From contig MNCI01014708.1 in assembly GCA_015680685.1 (NCBI GenBank), positions 23,070-87,069 of the forward strand: a stretch of DNA of 64,000 nucleotides, given 5' to 3'. Both the position numbers and the translations under genes were made by a program. The first letter of the stretch is position 1; the number at the start of each line of letters is the position of its first letter. Below are positions 10,800 to 23,723 of the stretch, piece by piece. The notes beneath the pieces were generated by a model, which saw nothing but the letters and a program-made list of their open reading frames with translations, was not told where the DNA came from and made no database searches. The DNA comes from Gnetum montanum. Lineage: Eukaryota; Streptophyta; Gnetopsida; Gnetales; Gnetaceae.

Positions 10800-12459
10800 T
10801 TTATTTATGTGAAAATCCCCTACTCCTTTCTTAGGTAAGTATTCAATTTATTTTTGTTTTATGTTTTGAGTCATTGCTTTCTTGTGCAACAAGACTTTGT
10901 TAAACTATTGTTGTGCTTTTGCAACCCACAATCATTTGGTTAATGTAGAATCAAATGTTTGCATGATGAATAAAGCTTAGTTTAATTTTTTATCAAATCT
11001 TGATGATAATATTTAATTAATAAATTTCCTTATTAGATTTAGAAATTATAATTAAATTAATTCTCTTGCATAGACTACTGTATTTGTGTAAAGCTTACAA
11101 TGATTTGACCTTGCCTAAGGAGGTGGTACCTTTCTAAAATGATGTTAGGCCATCAAGTGTATAAATGAGTATATTTTATCACTTTTATCTATATGTGTCA
11201 CATATATCACGTAAGGGATTATGACATGGTCTGTATGTGTGTGTAATTTGTGTGTTTCATCAATTCAAAAAGGGATTGTAATATGAAGGTATGGTCATCT
11301 CTCTTTTATTTGTGAATGTTACACATGTCTTGCATGCTATTGCAATGAGATTTAATTATTGTTTTACTTTTTATATTTATAAAATACATAAAGATTATAA
11401 AAATGTCATTTCTCTACCATGGTAACACAAATTCCTTTACTTATAGTATATGCACTATAACATTTTTATTTATTAAATTCAATAACATACATATATAAAT
11501 TTTGTAATTCAAGTTCCTCTCATATTCAAGGTTTATGATTGATTCACCATATATATTGTTGATATATGTTTTTTGGTCTTAGCTAAGAGGGTACCTATTA
11601 GGAAAGTACACACATACACACTTATGCCAACCAAAGGGTACTAGAAATATAACTAATCTAATCTAAGCATTACAACATAAAAAAGTACATAAATCTCAAA
11701 ATGCTAGAAATTAATAAAACTCTAATTTAAACACATAGCTAAGCATTAATCTTATCTTCACTAACACTTGTATCATTTAAGAGTTAAAAACAAAGAAAAA
11801 GTCAATCAATAAGGCTAAGTAGTAGCAAAAATAAATTATAAATACTTCTTAAGTAGTTCTAGAATAGATATCAAGATGCTAAATAGTCATGCACAAGAGG
11901 GATTATATCTCACCAAATGTTAGCATTCAAACATAAAGTAATGCATGCAACGAATAACATAAATAGATAGATCAAAACAAGATTTCAACATCACACAACA
12001 CAAATGTATTTGGGAGACTAGCACCTTCTTTTAGTTTTGAATGTGCTTAGTTAGATGAGTACTTTATGTGCACATTAATATTTACAAAAAGTCAAAATCA
12101 AAAGTGTTACTATAGAACTTAATTAAAATTCTAATAACAGACGTCATGAATATGTGCTTCTTCTTAATTCCATTTATGAATTTCTATAATCCACCAAGAT
12201 GTACTCCTACATGGAAAAGAGACCACAAAAAATAAAAGCTTCACTACTACAAATAATAAAGGACTTCATAATTCCTCATGATTTTCTTCAAAACAACTAA
12301 ACTAACCTTTTGTGATAGTTCTAAGAACAAAGAAACATACTTATTAGATAAAATAATATATATATTCTTTGGAAAACATAAAACATTAGCAGCTAATATA
12401 TTCAAAAACAACTAAAAATGTATCATCCTTAGACAAAAATCTAAATTGAAATTACAAAT
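10800..12459. other. unassigned AT-rich DNA; may include part of the chromovirus 3' LTR
   Basis: No ORF or RNA gene is supported. The right part must contain the sequence that was continuous with 13334-13855 before the solo LTR inserted. Its left boundary could not be found. Confidence 0.3.
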
Positions 12460-12464
12460 CCTAG

Positions 12465-13328
12465 TGATGAGTGGCGAGGTACCCCTACACCCAACCATGC
12501 GAATCACAAGCGTTCATGCATGATTTGGTTGAATTTTGTAGACTTGAAGTTCTTAAGTACACTAGTTTCAAGGAAGTGAAATCTAATTGAAATGATCATT
12601 GTCTTCTTAATTCCACTTGTGAGGTACAAGTATATGGTTAAGTGCAATTGAGTTATGTGATTTTTATCATTTTATATTTTATAAGTTTAATTGCCTAGAA
12701 GTAGAATGAAAGGTAGAGTAATTTAAGATCTAATTAATCTACTACCTAGCTAGCCTAACACAAGTACCTATTCCCACTCCTCGGACACATCCTAAATGCA
12801 TGTAGTGCTACTAGGTTACCAAACATTAAGTGTTTTTGGGTTACCAAGTGCTACACGTATATTCAAAGTGGTTGTGATTGTGTGCATTAACAACTAGAAA
12901 TTAATTGCTTAATGAAAATACATTAAAGTAAAGTGTATGAATAATAAGTGCATTAAAGAAAACATTAATTTATTATTAGTGCTGCAAAGATTATCAAAAG
13001 GGTTCATCTTTATTCCCATTACACTGCTATGCTCAAGTACATTAGTGCTCAAATAAAGGTCTGTACACACTCAGACTCCTGCTATAGACACTTAGAAAAT
13101 ATTCTAACTCTGGAGAAAACAAATTGCAAGAGCTTTGCTATGCTATGAAAAAACTATGAAAAACTATATGAAAATTGTGAGCCCAAGCACTATATTTATA
13201 GGTCAACATATACCCCATGATATCAAATATTCGACATCGTGTCGTAGGCTTTGACATCAAGTATCTAATATGGAGGCTTTGATATCAGAAATATCTAATA
13301 TTAGAGCTAGTCAAAACATGATTCATCA
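12465..13328 (-). mobile_element. solo LTR, Athila-like family of element 1, with perfect target duplication
   Basis: The plus strand reads TGATGAGTGG at the left end and ATTCATCA at the right end, and the 864 bp between align in reverse orientation with the LTRs of element 1 (14691-15541, 23724-24592). Direct CCTAG repeats flank it exactly (12460-12464 and 13329-13333). On the minus strand a TATA box lies near 13189-13200, preceded by GATATC/ATATCTAA-type repeats of the U3. With no internal region or partner LTR, it is the product of recombination between the two LTRs of a former full element. Confidence 0.9.
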
Positions 13329-13333
13329 CCTAG

Positions 13334-13855
13334 GATAGTGAATAATATTCACAAATACTAATTATGACATCTTATTCTTAGATGTTAATTGAAACAATCA
13401 TTCATCATGTGAAATCATTGTATAACATGGAAATAATTTGGATTACTCATTAAACTTGCAATGGCAAAGGAATACAGAATTAAAAGAAAAATAAATAATA
13501 GAACTTTATTAATGAAATTTATTTGTACATTGTCAATGGCCTTGGGTTATATTCCTATAACACTTAGAACCTTAGAGGCAATCCAACACTACCACCATAG
13601 TTAAACCATTAGAACAAAGTGGTGTTTAGTCTCTTCTTATCCTACTTTACTTGGCTTTCATCACATACCAATCTAGCTCTCCAACTTCATGCTAATGCAA
13701 CCTCTAAGCATAACCTTAAATGTCACAGATTAAACCCATCCCCAAGGGGTATCATGAATAGTTACAAATCTTCATAATGAGGCACCCCTTCTTTTTTACT
13801 ATTAATTACATGATTAATATATAATTCCATCCTTAACAAGGAACGAGATATTACA
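13334..13855 (-). mobile_element. part of the chromovirus 3' LTR
   Basis: Read on the minus strand the LTR begins TGTAATATCTCGTTCC at 13855, a start typical of plant chromovirus LTRs. The minus strand also has a T-rich run with AATAAA-like words around 13480-13530. The rest of the LTR lies beyond the solo LTR, left of 12460. No matching 5' LTR was aligned with confidence. Confidence 0.55.
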
Positions 13856-13856
13856 A

Positions 13857-13868
13857 TCAATTCCCCTT
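13857..13868 (-). promoter_or_regulatory. chromovirus polypurine tract
   Basis: The minus strand reads AAGGGGAATTGA directly before the LTR start. This is the plus-strand DNA primer site of the element and fixes its orientation and 3' end. Confidence 0.65.
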
Positions 13869-13899
13869 AAGTATCCTACTTATCCTCAAGTGCTTATTC

Positions 13900-14690
13900 T
13901 AAATCCATCTATTTAGAAATTATATCCTCGCTATGCTCCTCATTTTTGGCTTCATTATTATTTTCATTATTATCTACATAAAAGAAAAACTATACATTAC
14001 TTTCTTAGTTATTTCAGTTAATGAACATAATTATTATTTATTATCATGATGTTCAAAAATTTGAGGATATGTGTTGAGAATAAACTTCCTATTTTTCAAG
14101 GTTTGTTAATCCTAGTCTGACCATTAAACAAATACTTCATTGATGATTTTACTATGGAGTTTCTTCATTCTTTGATCCATAATTGCAATTGGTTTAACCT
14201 CAAAGTTTGTGATAGTTCTCAAAGACAAAGTATTCCATTATAGTACATATGGTATGTTATTCTTATGAAACTTCTAAAGTGAATTCACATGGAATAGTAG
14301 ATGAATCTTTAAGTTCACCAAAAGATTTAGTTAGTCAGCTAGTTTTCCAATTCACTCTAAAACTTTAAAAGGTCCATATTTTTTAGGATCTAACTTAGTA
14401 TATCTTCCTAGCTTAAGGGAACTCCTAGTAGGTTTAACTCTCAGTAACATTTATTTTTTTATCTACAATTCCTTCTTAAGGTAATGTTGATTCACATATC
14501 TCATATACTTATCCTAGGCCACTTCTAAACTTTCTTTTTTTACTCTAGTAAAAATATTTTTCATGATTTTTATTTTTTCTTTCTTTCATTCTACTCTTAA
14601 CCTTGGGTATGGCCAAGTTAGTGGTGTTTAGTAATTCCATCCATACATAACTTCAAATGGGATTCTATGTATGGATTCCTAATAATTATT
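13900..14690 (-). pseudogene. pol: chromovirus integrase C-terminus with GPF motif and chromodomain-like tail
   Basis: On the minus strand, at about 14410-14345, the frame reads LKLGRYTKLDPKKYGPFK, the GPY/F module that ends Ty3/gypsy integrases. Further on, IAIMDQRMKKLHSKIINEVF (about 14195-14140) followed by a W-S-D segment and a Y-P-Q segment resembles the chromodomain-like tail of plant chromoviruses (ILD.+...LRN..I.EVLV.W). Upstream (about 14690-14640) the frame reads ESIHRIPFEVMYGW, the conserved S.H...PFE..YG block. Several stops and frameshifts are present. It joins the integrase core at 24598 once element 1 is removed. Confidence 0.75.
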
Positions 14691-15541
14691 TTATGAATCA
14701 TGTTTTTGCATGCAATGATATCAAATACCCAATATCAAAGCCTTGACATTGGGTATTTGATGTCAGAGCCCAGGATGCAATGTTAGATATCCAATATCAT
14801 GGGGTATATGCTAGGGTATAAATATAGCATTTGGGCTCATGATTTGGGATATTTTTTCATAAATTTTTATTATAGAGTAGTGAAGCTCTTGCAGTTTGTT
14901 TTTTCTAGAGTTCAAATATTTTTTGAGTGCTCGTAGTATGAGTCTAAATGTGTATGGATCTTTGTTTGAACACTGATGTACCTTTGCGCAGCAATGTGAC
15001 AGGAATAAAAAAAACCCTTTTGATAATCCTTACAGCACTGAGAATAGATTAATGTTTCCTATAATGCACTTACTTTAATGCATTTAAATTAAGCAATTAA
15101 TTTCTAGTTGTTAATGAACACAAGCATGACCACTTGGAGCATACATATAATGCTTGGTAACCCAGCAATGCTTAAAGTTTGGTAGCCCAACAACACTATA
15201 TGTGCTTAGGATGTGTCCAGGAAAGTGAGATGGGTACTTGTGTTAGGCTAGCTAGGCATCAAATGAGTTAGATCTTAAATTAATTTACCTTTCATTCTTG
15301 TCGTAGGTGACTAAACTTATAAAACATAAAATGAGAAATCATGTACCTCAATTACACTTAAATCATATCCTTGAGCTTTACATGTGTATTTGGGAAGACA
15401 ATGAACATTCTCAACACCCATTTCACTTTCTAGAGAAACTAGTGCACTGGAGAACTATAGGTTCATGGAATTCAACCAAATCACATGTGAATAGCTTAGT
15501 GATTTGTATGATTGGGAGTAGGGGTACCTCGTCAATCATCA
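14691..15541 (+). repeat. 5' LTR of element 1
   Basis: It starts TTATGAATCATG (ancestor probably TGATGAATC) and ends CAATCATCA. The U3 holds a 15-bp inverted repeat, CAAATACCCAATATC and GACATTGGGTATTTG, with an 8-base loop (about 14727-14764). The TATA box TATAAATA is at 14817-14824. Confidence 0.88.
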
Positions 15542-15542
15542 T

Positions 15543-15560
15543 TGGTGTCGTTGTTGGGGA
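15543..15560 (+). promoter_or_regulatory. primer binding site, tRNA-Asp type
   Basis: TGGTGTCGTTGTTGGGGA, one base after the LTR. Against TGGCGCCGTTGCCGGGGA, the complement of the plant tRNA-Asp 3' end, all four differences are C to T. Confidence 0.8.
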
Positions 15561-15701
15561 CCTTTTGGTTGTTTCATTTGCTATCTAAGATTTAGTGGAA
15601 ATCATTCAAAATCATTTAAATGGACCTTATAATCATATCATATTTTACAATTACTACAAAAAAATTTAAAAGCACATTATGTTTTTATTATCTAATTGAA
15701 A

Positions 15702-17580
15702 ATGTCTTCTTCTCACAGAAGTGATTCTCTGCCTAATTCTAATGAAGTGCATCAACTGGTGCCTCAACAATAGCAAGTGGTATATGCTCATCCTAATGAG
15801 TATGTACCCAATTTCACCTTCATCCTACATCAGGATGAATAGTTGTGGTGGCGTGACATGGAGGGCAACATTGTGTTGTTGCTTGATCAATATATTCCTA
15901 CAATGCTCCAACAAATGCTTATATGATGGGGTTTCTAGCAATGTCATGCTGAGTATGTTGAGCAAGATACTGATGCCAGGTATTATCATCCCACTAAGGC
16001 ACAATGTCTATAGGATTGAAAGCTAGAACAACACCATGAATTTGCAAAAGAAAAAGGATTTAATGATTCCTCATTCCTGTTGTACCAAAAATATGGTGGG
16101 GAACCCTTCTCTAGGGATTTTCCATTCAGTGAAATCCCTCTCTTTGACTTCAGTGAAGAAGGTCAAATTTAGAACCTATGGTCCACAATTCACAATCCTA
16201 GTTTTGGTAAGAATGGATCCAATAATAAAGAAGGATCCAATGAGGCAAACCAAGGTAGGAGTGCAGACAAGAAACAAGATCATGATCATGGCTGCGATCA
16301 CGTTGAAGAGGTGGTAGTAGGCACCATGATGGTGCTAGTCCTCCTTCCTCTTCATCTTCATTGTCATCTTCTTCTTCTTTTATCTCTAATTAAAACCAAA
16401 AGAGGCAAGACCATGATGGAGGTGAAAAAAATGATTGACAAGACCGAAATGATCAAAGGGACCATCAGGAAAGGCAAGATCAAGGATGTAGACATTCAAG
16501 AGAGGCACATCACCATGAATGAAGGGGTACTAGAGGGCATCATAGGCACCATGATCATGGCCTCGATGAGCCTTTTCTTACTACCAAAAGTATGCTCAAT
16601 ATTGCATGGGAAATATGAATTCCAACAAGGCATGTGAAGGATAGTCAAATCAAAAGGCTAAATATGAACAATATTCCTCAATTCAAAGCAAGATGTAACT
16701 CTTATCCACAAAACCATCTCCAAGCTTTTCAAGATGCATGTGCCTTGCAAAACATAGAGAATGAGTGGAAAAAACTTAAGTTGTTCCCAAGGACACTCAT
16801 CAAAGAAGCAGAGAACTAGTACAGATCTTTAGAGCCAGAATTTATCAGACGATAGAGTACCATGCTTGAATTGTTTAATGATAAATATCAAACATAATCC
16901 AGAGTTTCTAACTTGAGAAGGTAAATCCAAGGATGAAAAAAAAGAACACAAAAACCCTTAGATGCCACCATTATTCGATACTATTCCTTAATGCATAAAT
17001 GTCTTGGCAATGGTTATTCTCAATTAATTCAACTTTCCCACATTGTAGATAGGCTTCAATCAAAAATGAAAAGAACCCTTGGTTTCTATGCCCAAGGGTG
17101 ACTATCAGAATTAAGTATCTATCAGATACAAAGACTAATCGAGCAGGTAGCTAAAGAGAAGGGTAAATTAAGAAAAAGAGAAAGTGTAGAAGAATATAAT
17201 TGTAATCCTTCCATTTGCAAGAGGGAGGTTTGATTCTATGATAGTGAGGAAGAATCCACACCTGATGGGGTGGTGAATAAGAAAACCTTACCACTCCAAA
17301 AATTTTAATTTGAAATTACAACTAAGGTTGATCAGTTGTGGGACTCAATGGATAGCAGATTTCAAGCTATCCTAAAAATTATTGAAGAGTCCAAAGAACA
17401 AGCTAGTGATCGTGAGCAAAGGAGGTGTAAGGAAGTTGAATGTGCCTATCAAAAAGGTAAGGGCAAGATTGCTATAATAGAAGAAGTCGTGGAAAGTAAA
17501 TCAGATGATAATGGTGGATGTGACATCTGCCAATATGTACATCCTAAGGGATGTTTCCCCATAGTATCACATTTATAAGA
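15702..17580 (+). pseudogene. gag: gag of element 1
   Basis: Capsid/nucleocapsid precursor. The start is set by ATG 15702 (MSSSHRSDSLPNSNE), about 140 bp after the primer site. In order, across several frames: FTFILHQDE (about 15815), a His/Asp/Arg-rich low-complexity stretch (16270-16560), a capsid core with NIPQFKARCNSYPQNHLQAF and WKKLKLFPRTLIKEAE (16665-16815), and an arm ending SVEEYN. A Cys pair in CDICQYVHPKGC follows (17518-17553). Stops are frequent. Element 2 carries the same modules at 37218-39010, which supports the reading. Confidence 0.75.
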
Positions 17581-18205
17581 GTTTTGGATGTACACTTTGA
17601 ATCCACAACTAATACAGAGGCAAACATCCAAAAGATTACCTTATCCTCAAGGTAATTTTAGGCAGTTCCACCAGCAACAGCAATATTCTCCCAATGGAAC
17701 ACCACCACAACCATATGAGTAGTATCAATAGTGGTAGCAACCACAATCATAGGTGTTAACACCACCAAGGCAACAATACCCTTATAGACAACCTGATCCA
17801 TATGGGTACTACATTCAAAAACCCCTATCTCCATGTGACTCCTCTAGTCACATTTCTACTTTCTAATCTCACTACCACCCTTCTAATTATTATCAAACTC
17901 ATTCTCCACATGAAAGAAGTGATGCCATCTGTTATCCTTATCATCCTCCTATCCCTACACATGTTCCTCCTCTAGTCACATAGGTACCACCTACTCCACC
18001 TATGTAGGGTGAACTACTAGCTTAACCACAACAACCCAACACTACTAGGGCTATTAATCTACAACCAGTTCATCAACCAGGTGGGTCAAATACTCAATCA
18101 AGGAAAAGATCTTTCTTTTGACCCTATAGGCCACCTGCAGTTGACAATCCTATCCCTCCATCTTCCTCTGTATCATATTCTTTCGAGTTCCATTCAAACC
18201 AAAAT
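17581..18205 (+). pseudogene. Gln/Pro-rich gag-protease linker of element 1
   Basis: Low-complexity coding-like sequence (QFHQQQQYSPNGTPPQPYE and QQYPYRQPDPYGYY) with stops. The matching stretch in element 2 is 39010-39640. It has no catalytic motif and is probably a flexible linker of the polyprotein. Confidence 0.6.
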
Positions 18206-18720
18206 CCACCTAGGATCCATACTATGATGCTTACTCACATCATATCTGATTGGATCCATGCTGAAAACCTTCCTAGGAAACTAGCTAATCCTAGAAGTCC
18301 TCTCATCTATTTGCAGATTGCTAGGAATGAACCATGCAAAGCTCTTCTTAGCTTAGGTTCTAGTGTCAATTTAATTTCTTATGAGATGTACATTGCATGG
18401 AACTTGCCTCCTTTCAAGAAGAACAATATCAAATTAGAATTGGTAGACTAGTCTATCACTATTCATTGAGATTGGTGGAAGACATTGTGATCACTATCTA
18501 TGAGTGGTCTTATCCTATCGATTTCGTAGTGATCAAGGTGGAGAACTAAAAAGGGGATTCTCAATCATCATGGAAAGGACATGGCTTATCACCATTGATG
18601 TAAGAATGGGTATTATAGATCTTTCCTTGGAAATATCCAAAGCAAATGCATTCAAAAAGATTGAGAAGAAGCAAGTTCCATGCATCACATATAACGATAC
18701 AAGGTGTAATTATTTGTAGA
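18206..18720 (+). pseudogene. pol: aspartic protease of element 1
   Basis: Retropepsin that would cut the polyprotein. SPLIYLQIARNEPCKALLSL leads directly into GSSVNLISYEMY (about 18298-18390), which places the active-site D-T/S-G at LSLGSS. The Asp is Ser here and Asn in element 2. The flap region and second half follow with frameshifts (DWWKTL, about 18470). It is inactive as it stands. Confidence 0.7.
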
Positions 18721-19229
18721 AACTCTAGGCTATGAAACAAGCATATATCTCTACATGTAAGCAATGTGCACCAAAAGTAGAAATTCAAAGGTGTCTGTAT
18801 GCAGTAGCCACAAAACAAGAGGACACCTAGTGGTTGACCACTAATTCTAAGAGTAGCACATTTTGCATGGAACCAACTAAGAGCCTGACATGTGTATATG
18901 TCATAGACATGGATGAACTAGAGCAAGTTCATCACTAACTCTCTGATGATGCAAATGATGATAATTATTGGGAAGAGTTGGAAATTCCTAAAAATTTTAA
19001 GTAAGAGCCTCTTGAACTAAAAACACTATTGAATGGAATGGAATATGTGTTTTTAAAAAATAGAAAGTCAGTCATAATCAATGCAAATATTACTCTAAAG
19101 TAGAAAAATATGTTATTGAATGTGGTTGAAAAATGGTCAACTGCTTTTGCTTGGTCATATCTTGAACTCACAAGGATTGATCCTAGGATATGCCAACATC
19201 ATATCTACACTGATCTAGCCATGAAGACA

Positions 19230-20060
19230 AAAAGATAGACATAAAGGAAATTAAACCCCAAAATAAAGTAGATCATCAAAGAGGAAATCAAACAACTCCT
19301 CAAGACAGGGTTCATTTATCCCATTGCGAATAGTGAGTGGGTTAGTCCACTCGTAATTGTGCTAAAGAAAGGAGGCAAGTGATGGGTCTACATAAATATT
19401 TGGCTAGTGAATATGAAAATATTCAAGGATCATTTCCATTGCTATTTGTTGATTAGGTTTTAGACACAATATTTGGGCATTCCTAGTACAATTTTCTAGA
19501 TGGTTATAGTGGCTATAACTAAATTCAATTTGCACTAGAGGACCAATTAAAGACAACATTCATGAGTCCTTGGGGGATTTTTGCATATCGTAAGATGTCA
19601 TTTTCTTTATGCAATGCTCCTATTATATTCCAACACTTAGTTTTGAGCATTTTTCAACAAAAAATTAGAAGTGGTATGGAAGTCTTCATGGATGACTTTT
19701 CCACTTATGAAGCTACATTTGTGCAAGCCCTAGACCACCTTAAGCAAGTGCTAAAATGATGTGTTGAAACCAACTTATAGCTCAATTGGTAAAAAATTCA
19801 CCTAATGGTCCAGCAAGGCATTTTATTAGGGCATAGAATATCACAAGCAGGAATTGAGGTAGACCTTAAGAAAATAAGGGTCATCCAGGGAAGAACCTAC
19901 CAATTAGAAATTATCAAAGATGTTCAATCATTCCTTGGACATACTAGCTACTATCAATGATTCATAGAAAATTTTTCTAAGATCGCAAAGTCATTGATGA
20001 AGCTGAGAAAGAAAGATGCTCCATTTTTCTAGACCACAAAATGTGAAAAAGCATTCCAAC
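19230..20060 (+). pseudogene. pol: reverse transcriptase of element 1
   Basis: Blocks in order: IIKEEIKQLLKTGFIYPI (about 19270), SEWVSPLVIV (about 19335), SPWGIFAYRKMSFSLCNAP (about 19566-19622), then EVFMDDFSTYEATF (about 19677-19720), where FMDD is the YxDD active site and is intact. IEVDLKKIRVI (about 19855) and the SFLGH connection block (about 19930) follow. FMDDFS in place of Y.DD..V is characteristic of Athila-type RTs. Stops and shifts between blocks make it a pseudogene. Confidence 0.8.
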
Positions 20061-20645
20061 AGCTGAAAGAGAAACTTGTAGAAACTCCAATCCTACAAGC
20101 ACCTGACTAGTCCAAACCATTTCATGTCATGATGGTTGCATCGAATTAGCCATGCTTACATAGATGGATGACAAGAAATGTCCATACTACATCCACTATG
20201 CTAGCCAAAACATTGTGGGTGCATAACTAAACTACACAACTACAGAAAAAGAATTGATGGCAGTGGTGTTTTCTCTAAAGAATTTCAAGTATTATGTGCT
20301 TGGATACAAGGTGTTTGTGCACATGGACCATAGTGCCATCCACTTCTTGATGAATAAGCCAACGGTGAGCCCCTGTGTCATATTGTGGTTGGTGATCTTA
20401 TAGAAATTTGATCTTACAATGGTAGATCAAAAGGATACTAAGAATGTGGTCACTAATCACTTGTCTTGGTTGCGATGGGATAACAAAGAGGAAGAAAACT
20501 CACTATCTGATATGTTTCTTGATGAACTTCTCTTTGTTTGGGCTATAACTGAACAATTGCCTAATGAGCCTAAATGGTATGATGGCATTCTTACCTATCT
20601 TCTCACCCAAGAAATGCCATCAGGGTTAGACCATCAAAAGAAATA
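20061..20645 (+). pseudogene. pol: RNase H and tether of element 1
   Basis: RNase H removes the RNA strand during reverse transcription. Visible pieces are CEKAFQQLKEKLVETPILQA (about 20042), the LNYTTTEKELMAVVF block (about 20225-20270), KYYVLGYKVFVHMDHSAIHF and MVDQKDTKNVVTNHLSWLRW. In the last piece the usual NVVADHLSRL has A to T and R to W changes. After it comes an acidic tether ending near 20645. Downstream of RT and upstream of integrase, as expected. Confidence 0.72.
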
Positions 20646-21750
20646 GTAGCTTCTTCACCAAGTAAAACACTTCATGAAGATCAATGGGCACCTTTACAAG
20701 GTGTGTACCAATGGCCTAGTTCATTGGTGTGTCATTAATGTTGATCAACTACATGTTATCCAAGACATTCATGAAGGTCCTTGTGGAGGACACTATGCTA
20801 TGAGATGCATGACCTTTAAAATCCTGATGGAAGGGTACTATTGGCCAACAATCTTTAGGGATGCTCACTATTACATCTGCTCTTATGAATGATGCCAACA
20901 AGATGATGGAATAACTACTCGAATGGACCTCAGCAATGGATTCAACCACTAGAACCCTTCAACATCTGGGGCATTGATTTCATGCATCCCATCATGCCCA
21001 TGTCAAATGGAAAGACTTACATCATAGTCACTATTAACTACTATATTAAATGGGTAGAAGTAGCAAATGTCATTGATTTTACATCTTCTACTATTGCGTG
21101 GTTTGTACAATGAAATGTTGTAAATAGTTTTGGTATGCCACGTGCATTAATTTCTAATAATGGAACTTACTTTATAGGCACTACTTCTCGGAAGCTCATG
21201 CAACGCTTAGGGGTTGAACATAAACTCACAACATCCTACCACCCCCAAGCCAATGGTCAAGCTGAGGTTATCAATAGGAAAATCACAAGGATTATAATAA
21301 GAGTTGTTAGCAAATATAGGAAATACTGAAGCATAAAACTCAATTATGCCCTTTGGGCCTACCACTCAACATGGAAACTTCCTAAAGGCTATTATCCCTA
21401 TGAGCTTATGTACAAAAAATTACCAACACTTCCTATTCAATCCGAGCTCTGTACAGTTTCAATAGCTTGTGACCTTGACCTTGACTTGAGTTTAGCACAA
21501 AAATAAATACTAATGAATCTCAACCTACTAGATGAAAATCAATTAGTGGCCCTATCATCTAATAAGTTGCACAAGGCCTACAACAAAAAGAAACATGATC
21601 TTATAATCAGAAAAGCCAAATTTCAATCGAGAGATAAGGTTCTCTACTAGAACCCCATACACATACCTCAACAAACTAAGTTCCAAAAATTATGGGAAGG
21701 ACCTTACATCATTTATGAAACTTTTCCCTTTGGACCATGATGATCTACAA
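20646..21750 (+). pseudogene. pol: integrase of element 1
   Basis: The zinc-binding HHCC domain is visible as IHEGPCGGHYA followed by KILMEGYYWPTIFRDA (about 20770-20870). The core has the first Asp in FNIWGIDFMHPI (about 20965), the second Asp replaced by Asn in LISNNGTYF (canonical SDNGT), and the Glu in YHPQANGQAEV (about 21238-21268). The DDE triad is therefore broken. A C-terminal part with VLYWNP-like and LWEGPYII-like blocks follows with shifts (21645-21715). Confidence 0.8.
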
Positions 21751-23711
21751 ACTTGTGAGCCTAGACAAAAAATAGTTGGTCAACATCCACAAATCAAACC
21801 TTTCCATCAGCATAAGCTAGCTAATACAACAAATGCCTCATCAGATGGACAACCATGCTCCATATTTTGGATCTCCTCCTTTCAACTTAGTTGTGGGGGA
21901 GATGGCCATCCATGCTAACCATATAAGCATCCTTAGATTTTCAACTTTTTGTTTTACACATTCTTTATTTTATATCTTCTTATTTTCATGTTATTAATCT
22001 TTTCCACTTTTTATTTTACATCATCATTAGTACATTTGCTACTTCTTGAAAATTTTACACTTTTTTTATATTTTATTTTAGTGTGATTTTCTAAATTTTT
22101 CATAATAAGTGCCAAGTACAATGGTAATGTGTTTCTTGATGGTGGTATATACTATTTTGTTATTTGATTGTTGGTGTTTGGATTTTGGCTTTGAATTTCA
22201 TTATGGATGATTAGGACATGGTTTCTTTTTCAAGCAACAAGTAGTGAGTCCACAACATCCACCCATCCACAAACTCTATGATTTTCCTTGTTCTGAAAAT
22301 GTGCAATCCCTTTTTCATTAATAAAACTTTAAAAAATTTGTGACTTTGGTAGTTTCCAAAATTGGAAAGGATTCAAAGGTTTGAATAGGATGTGACTTCA
22401 AGGGGATTTGATATTCTTTGTTCCTTTCTGTTTGCCTAGGTGCATGTGTGTTTTCATGGATTTCCTACTATTCCATATCAAACAATAAAAGAAAGTTGAA
22501 TTAGTTTTTGCATGGTGTGGTTCTCATCAAAAAAAATAATGGGAATTCAAAGCACACCCCTTATAAAAAATAAACATGCTACAAGCACTAGTTATGGGAC
22601 TAGAAAGACATGTTAGAATGCTAGTTGTTCTATGGGAGCACTCTTGTGTTTGAGGGGGATGGATTGGTCTTAGGATGGTGGTGTGAAGTCATTGAATGAG
22701 GTTGGTTTTGGTTTGGACTAATGATGAATCTTATCAAGTCATTTAACCATAAAATCCACAAGGGACTTCATATGATCTTAATTAGGAACTCCATTTCACT
22801 CTCTCTCATCCATCTATGCTTTCCATGTCTCACCTCACTATTGGTTCCATGTTCTTGTTTGATGTCTTGGTTTGATGATTTGAAATTATTAGGTAGTTTC
22901 TTTTAGGTTTTTCTACTTAACCTTTTGTAACCATTAATCATCCATGGAGCCCACAGACTCTTTGGTTTGAAGTTATGCAAGGGCATAAAAGGCATGTGCC
23001 TGCTTTGGGGAGAACCCACGTGCATAACTTTTGGTTGAGTTAGTTAAGTTCTTTACACTTAGACACTCTTACAATCAAATCCTTTTGTTTAACTCATTAA
23101 TGGTATCCAATTGTGCACATCTTCATAACATGTTTTAGTAAACTTTCCTTTTTATTTTTGTGAATTCTTACATCCTCTTCAAATATTTTCTTGTGTCAAA
23201 TTTTTTCAAATTTAATGGATGACTTATCTATTTTACCCTATTTGTCAACCTTCCCACTAACACTCCTAAAAGAATAAATCTACCACAATCACAACCTAGT
23301 CAAGTGTAACCATCAATGAAAAAAGGTAATTAATAGCTATGTGTTACACATTGCATACTAATTCATGATTCTACTGTGATTGCAGTGGGAAGCATGGACT
23401 AGAAGCAAGACTATCTTCACCAAGGATGAGGTGGCATTACCACACAATGCAAACTATTCATGATCAATGGATCTTCTCTCTCACTCTTTATTTGTCAAGA
23501 GGCATTAGATGTCAATTTTATCCAGGGTGTTCACTTCTCTTATCATGAACACCCAATTTTGTAAAGATTCTAACTTCGTATACTTGGGCACTTAGAGTCT
23601 ATTTGTTCCATCTAAGTTAGTTTGTATGTCAGGTAATAATCCCATACCTTCCTAATATTTTTTAAGGAACTTTTTCCTCCCCTTCTTCACTCAAGAATGA
23701 ATTTTTATTCA
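21751..23711 (+). other. pol tail and 3' non-coding region of element 1
   Basis: The polyprotein tail ends near 21916 (SSFQLSCGGDGHPC). A purine-rich run TTGTGGGGGAGATGG at 21890-21904 could act as an internal polypurine tract. The next 1.8 kb is non-coding but aligns with 43375-44900 of element 2. Near 23379 GTGATTGCAG, an acceptor-like site, corresponds to the one before the extra ORF of element 2, but only a short scrambled remnant of that ORF is present here. Confidence 0.65.
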
Positions 23712-23723
23712 GCCATGGAGGTA
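23712..23723 (+). promoter_or_regulatory. polypurine tract of element 1
   Basis: GCCATGGAGGTA directly before the 3' LTR, at the position of TTGTGGGGATA in element 2. Pyrimidines have crept in. Confidence 0.5.
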
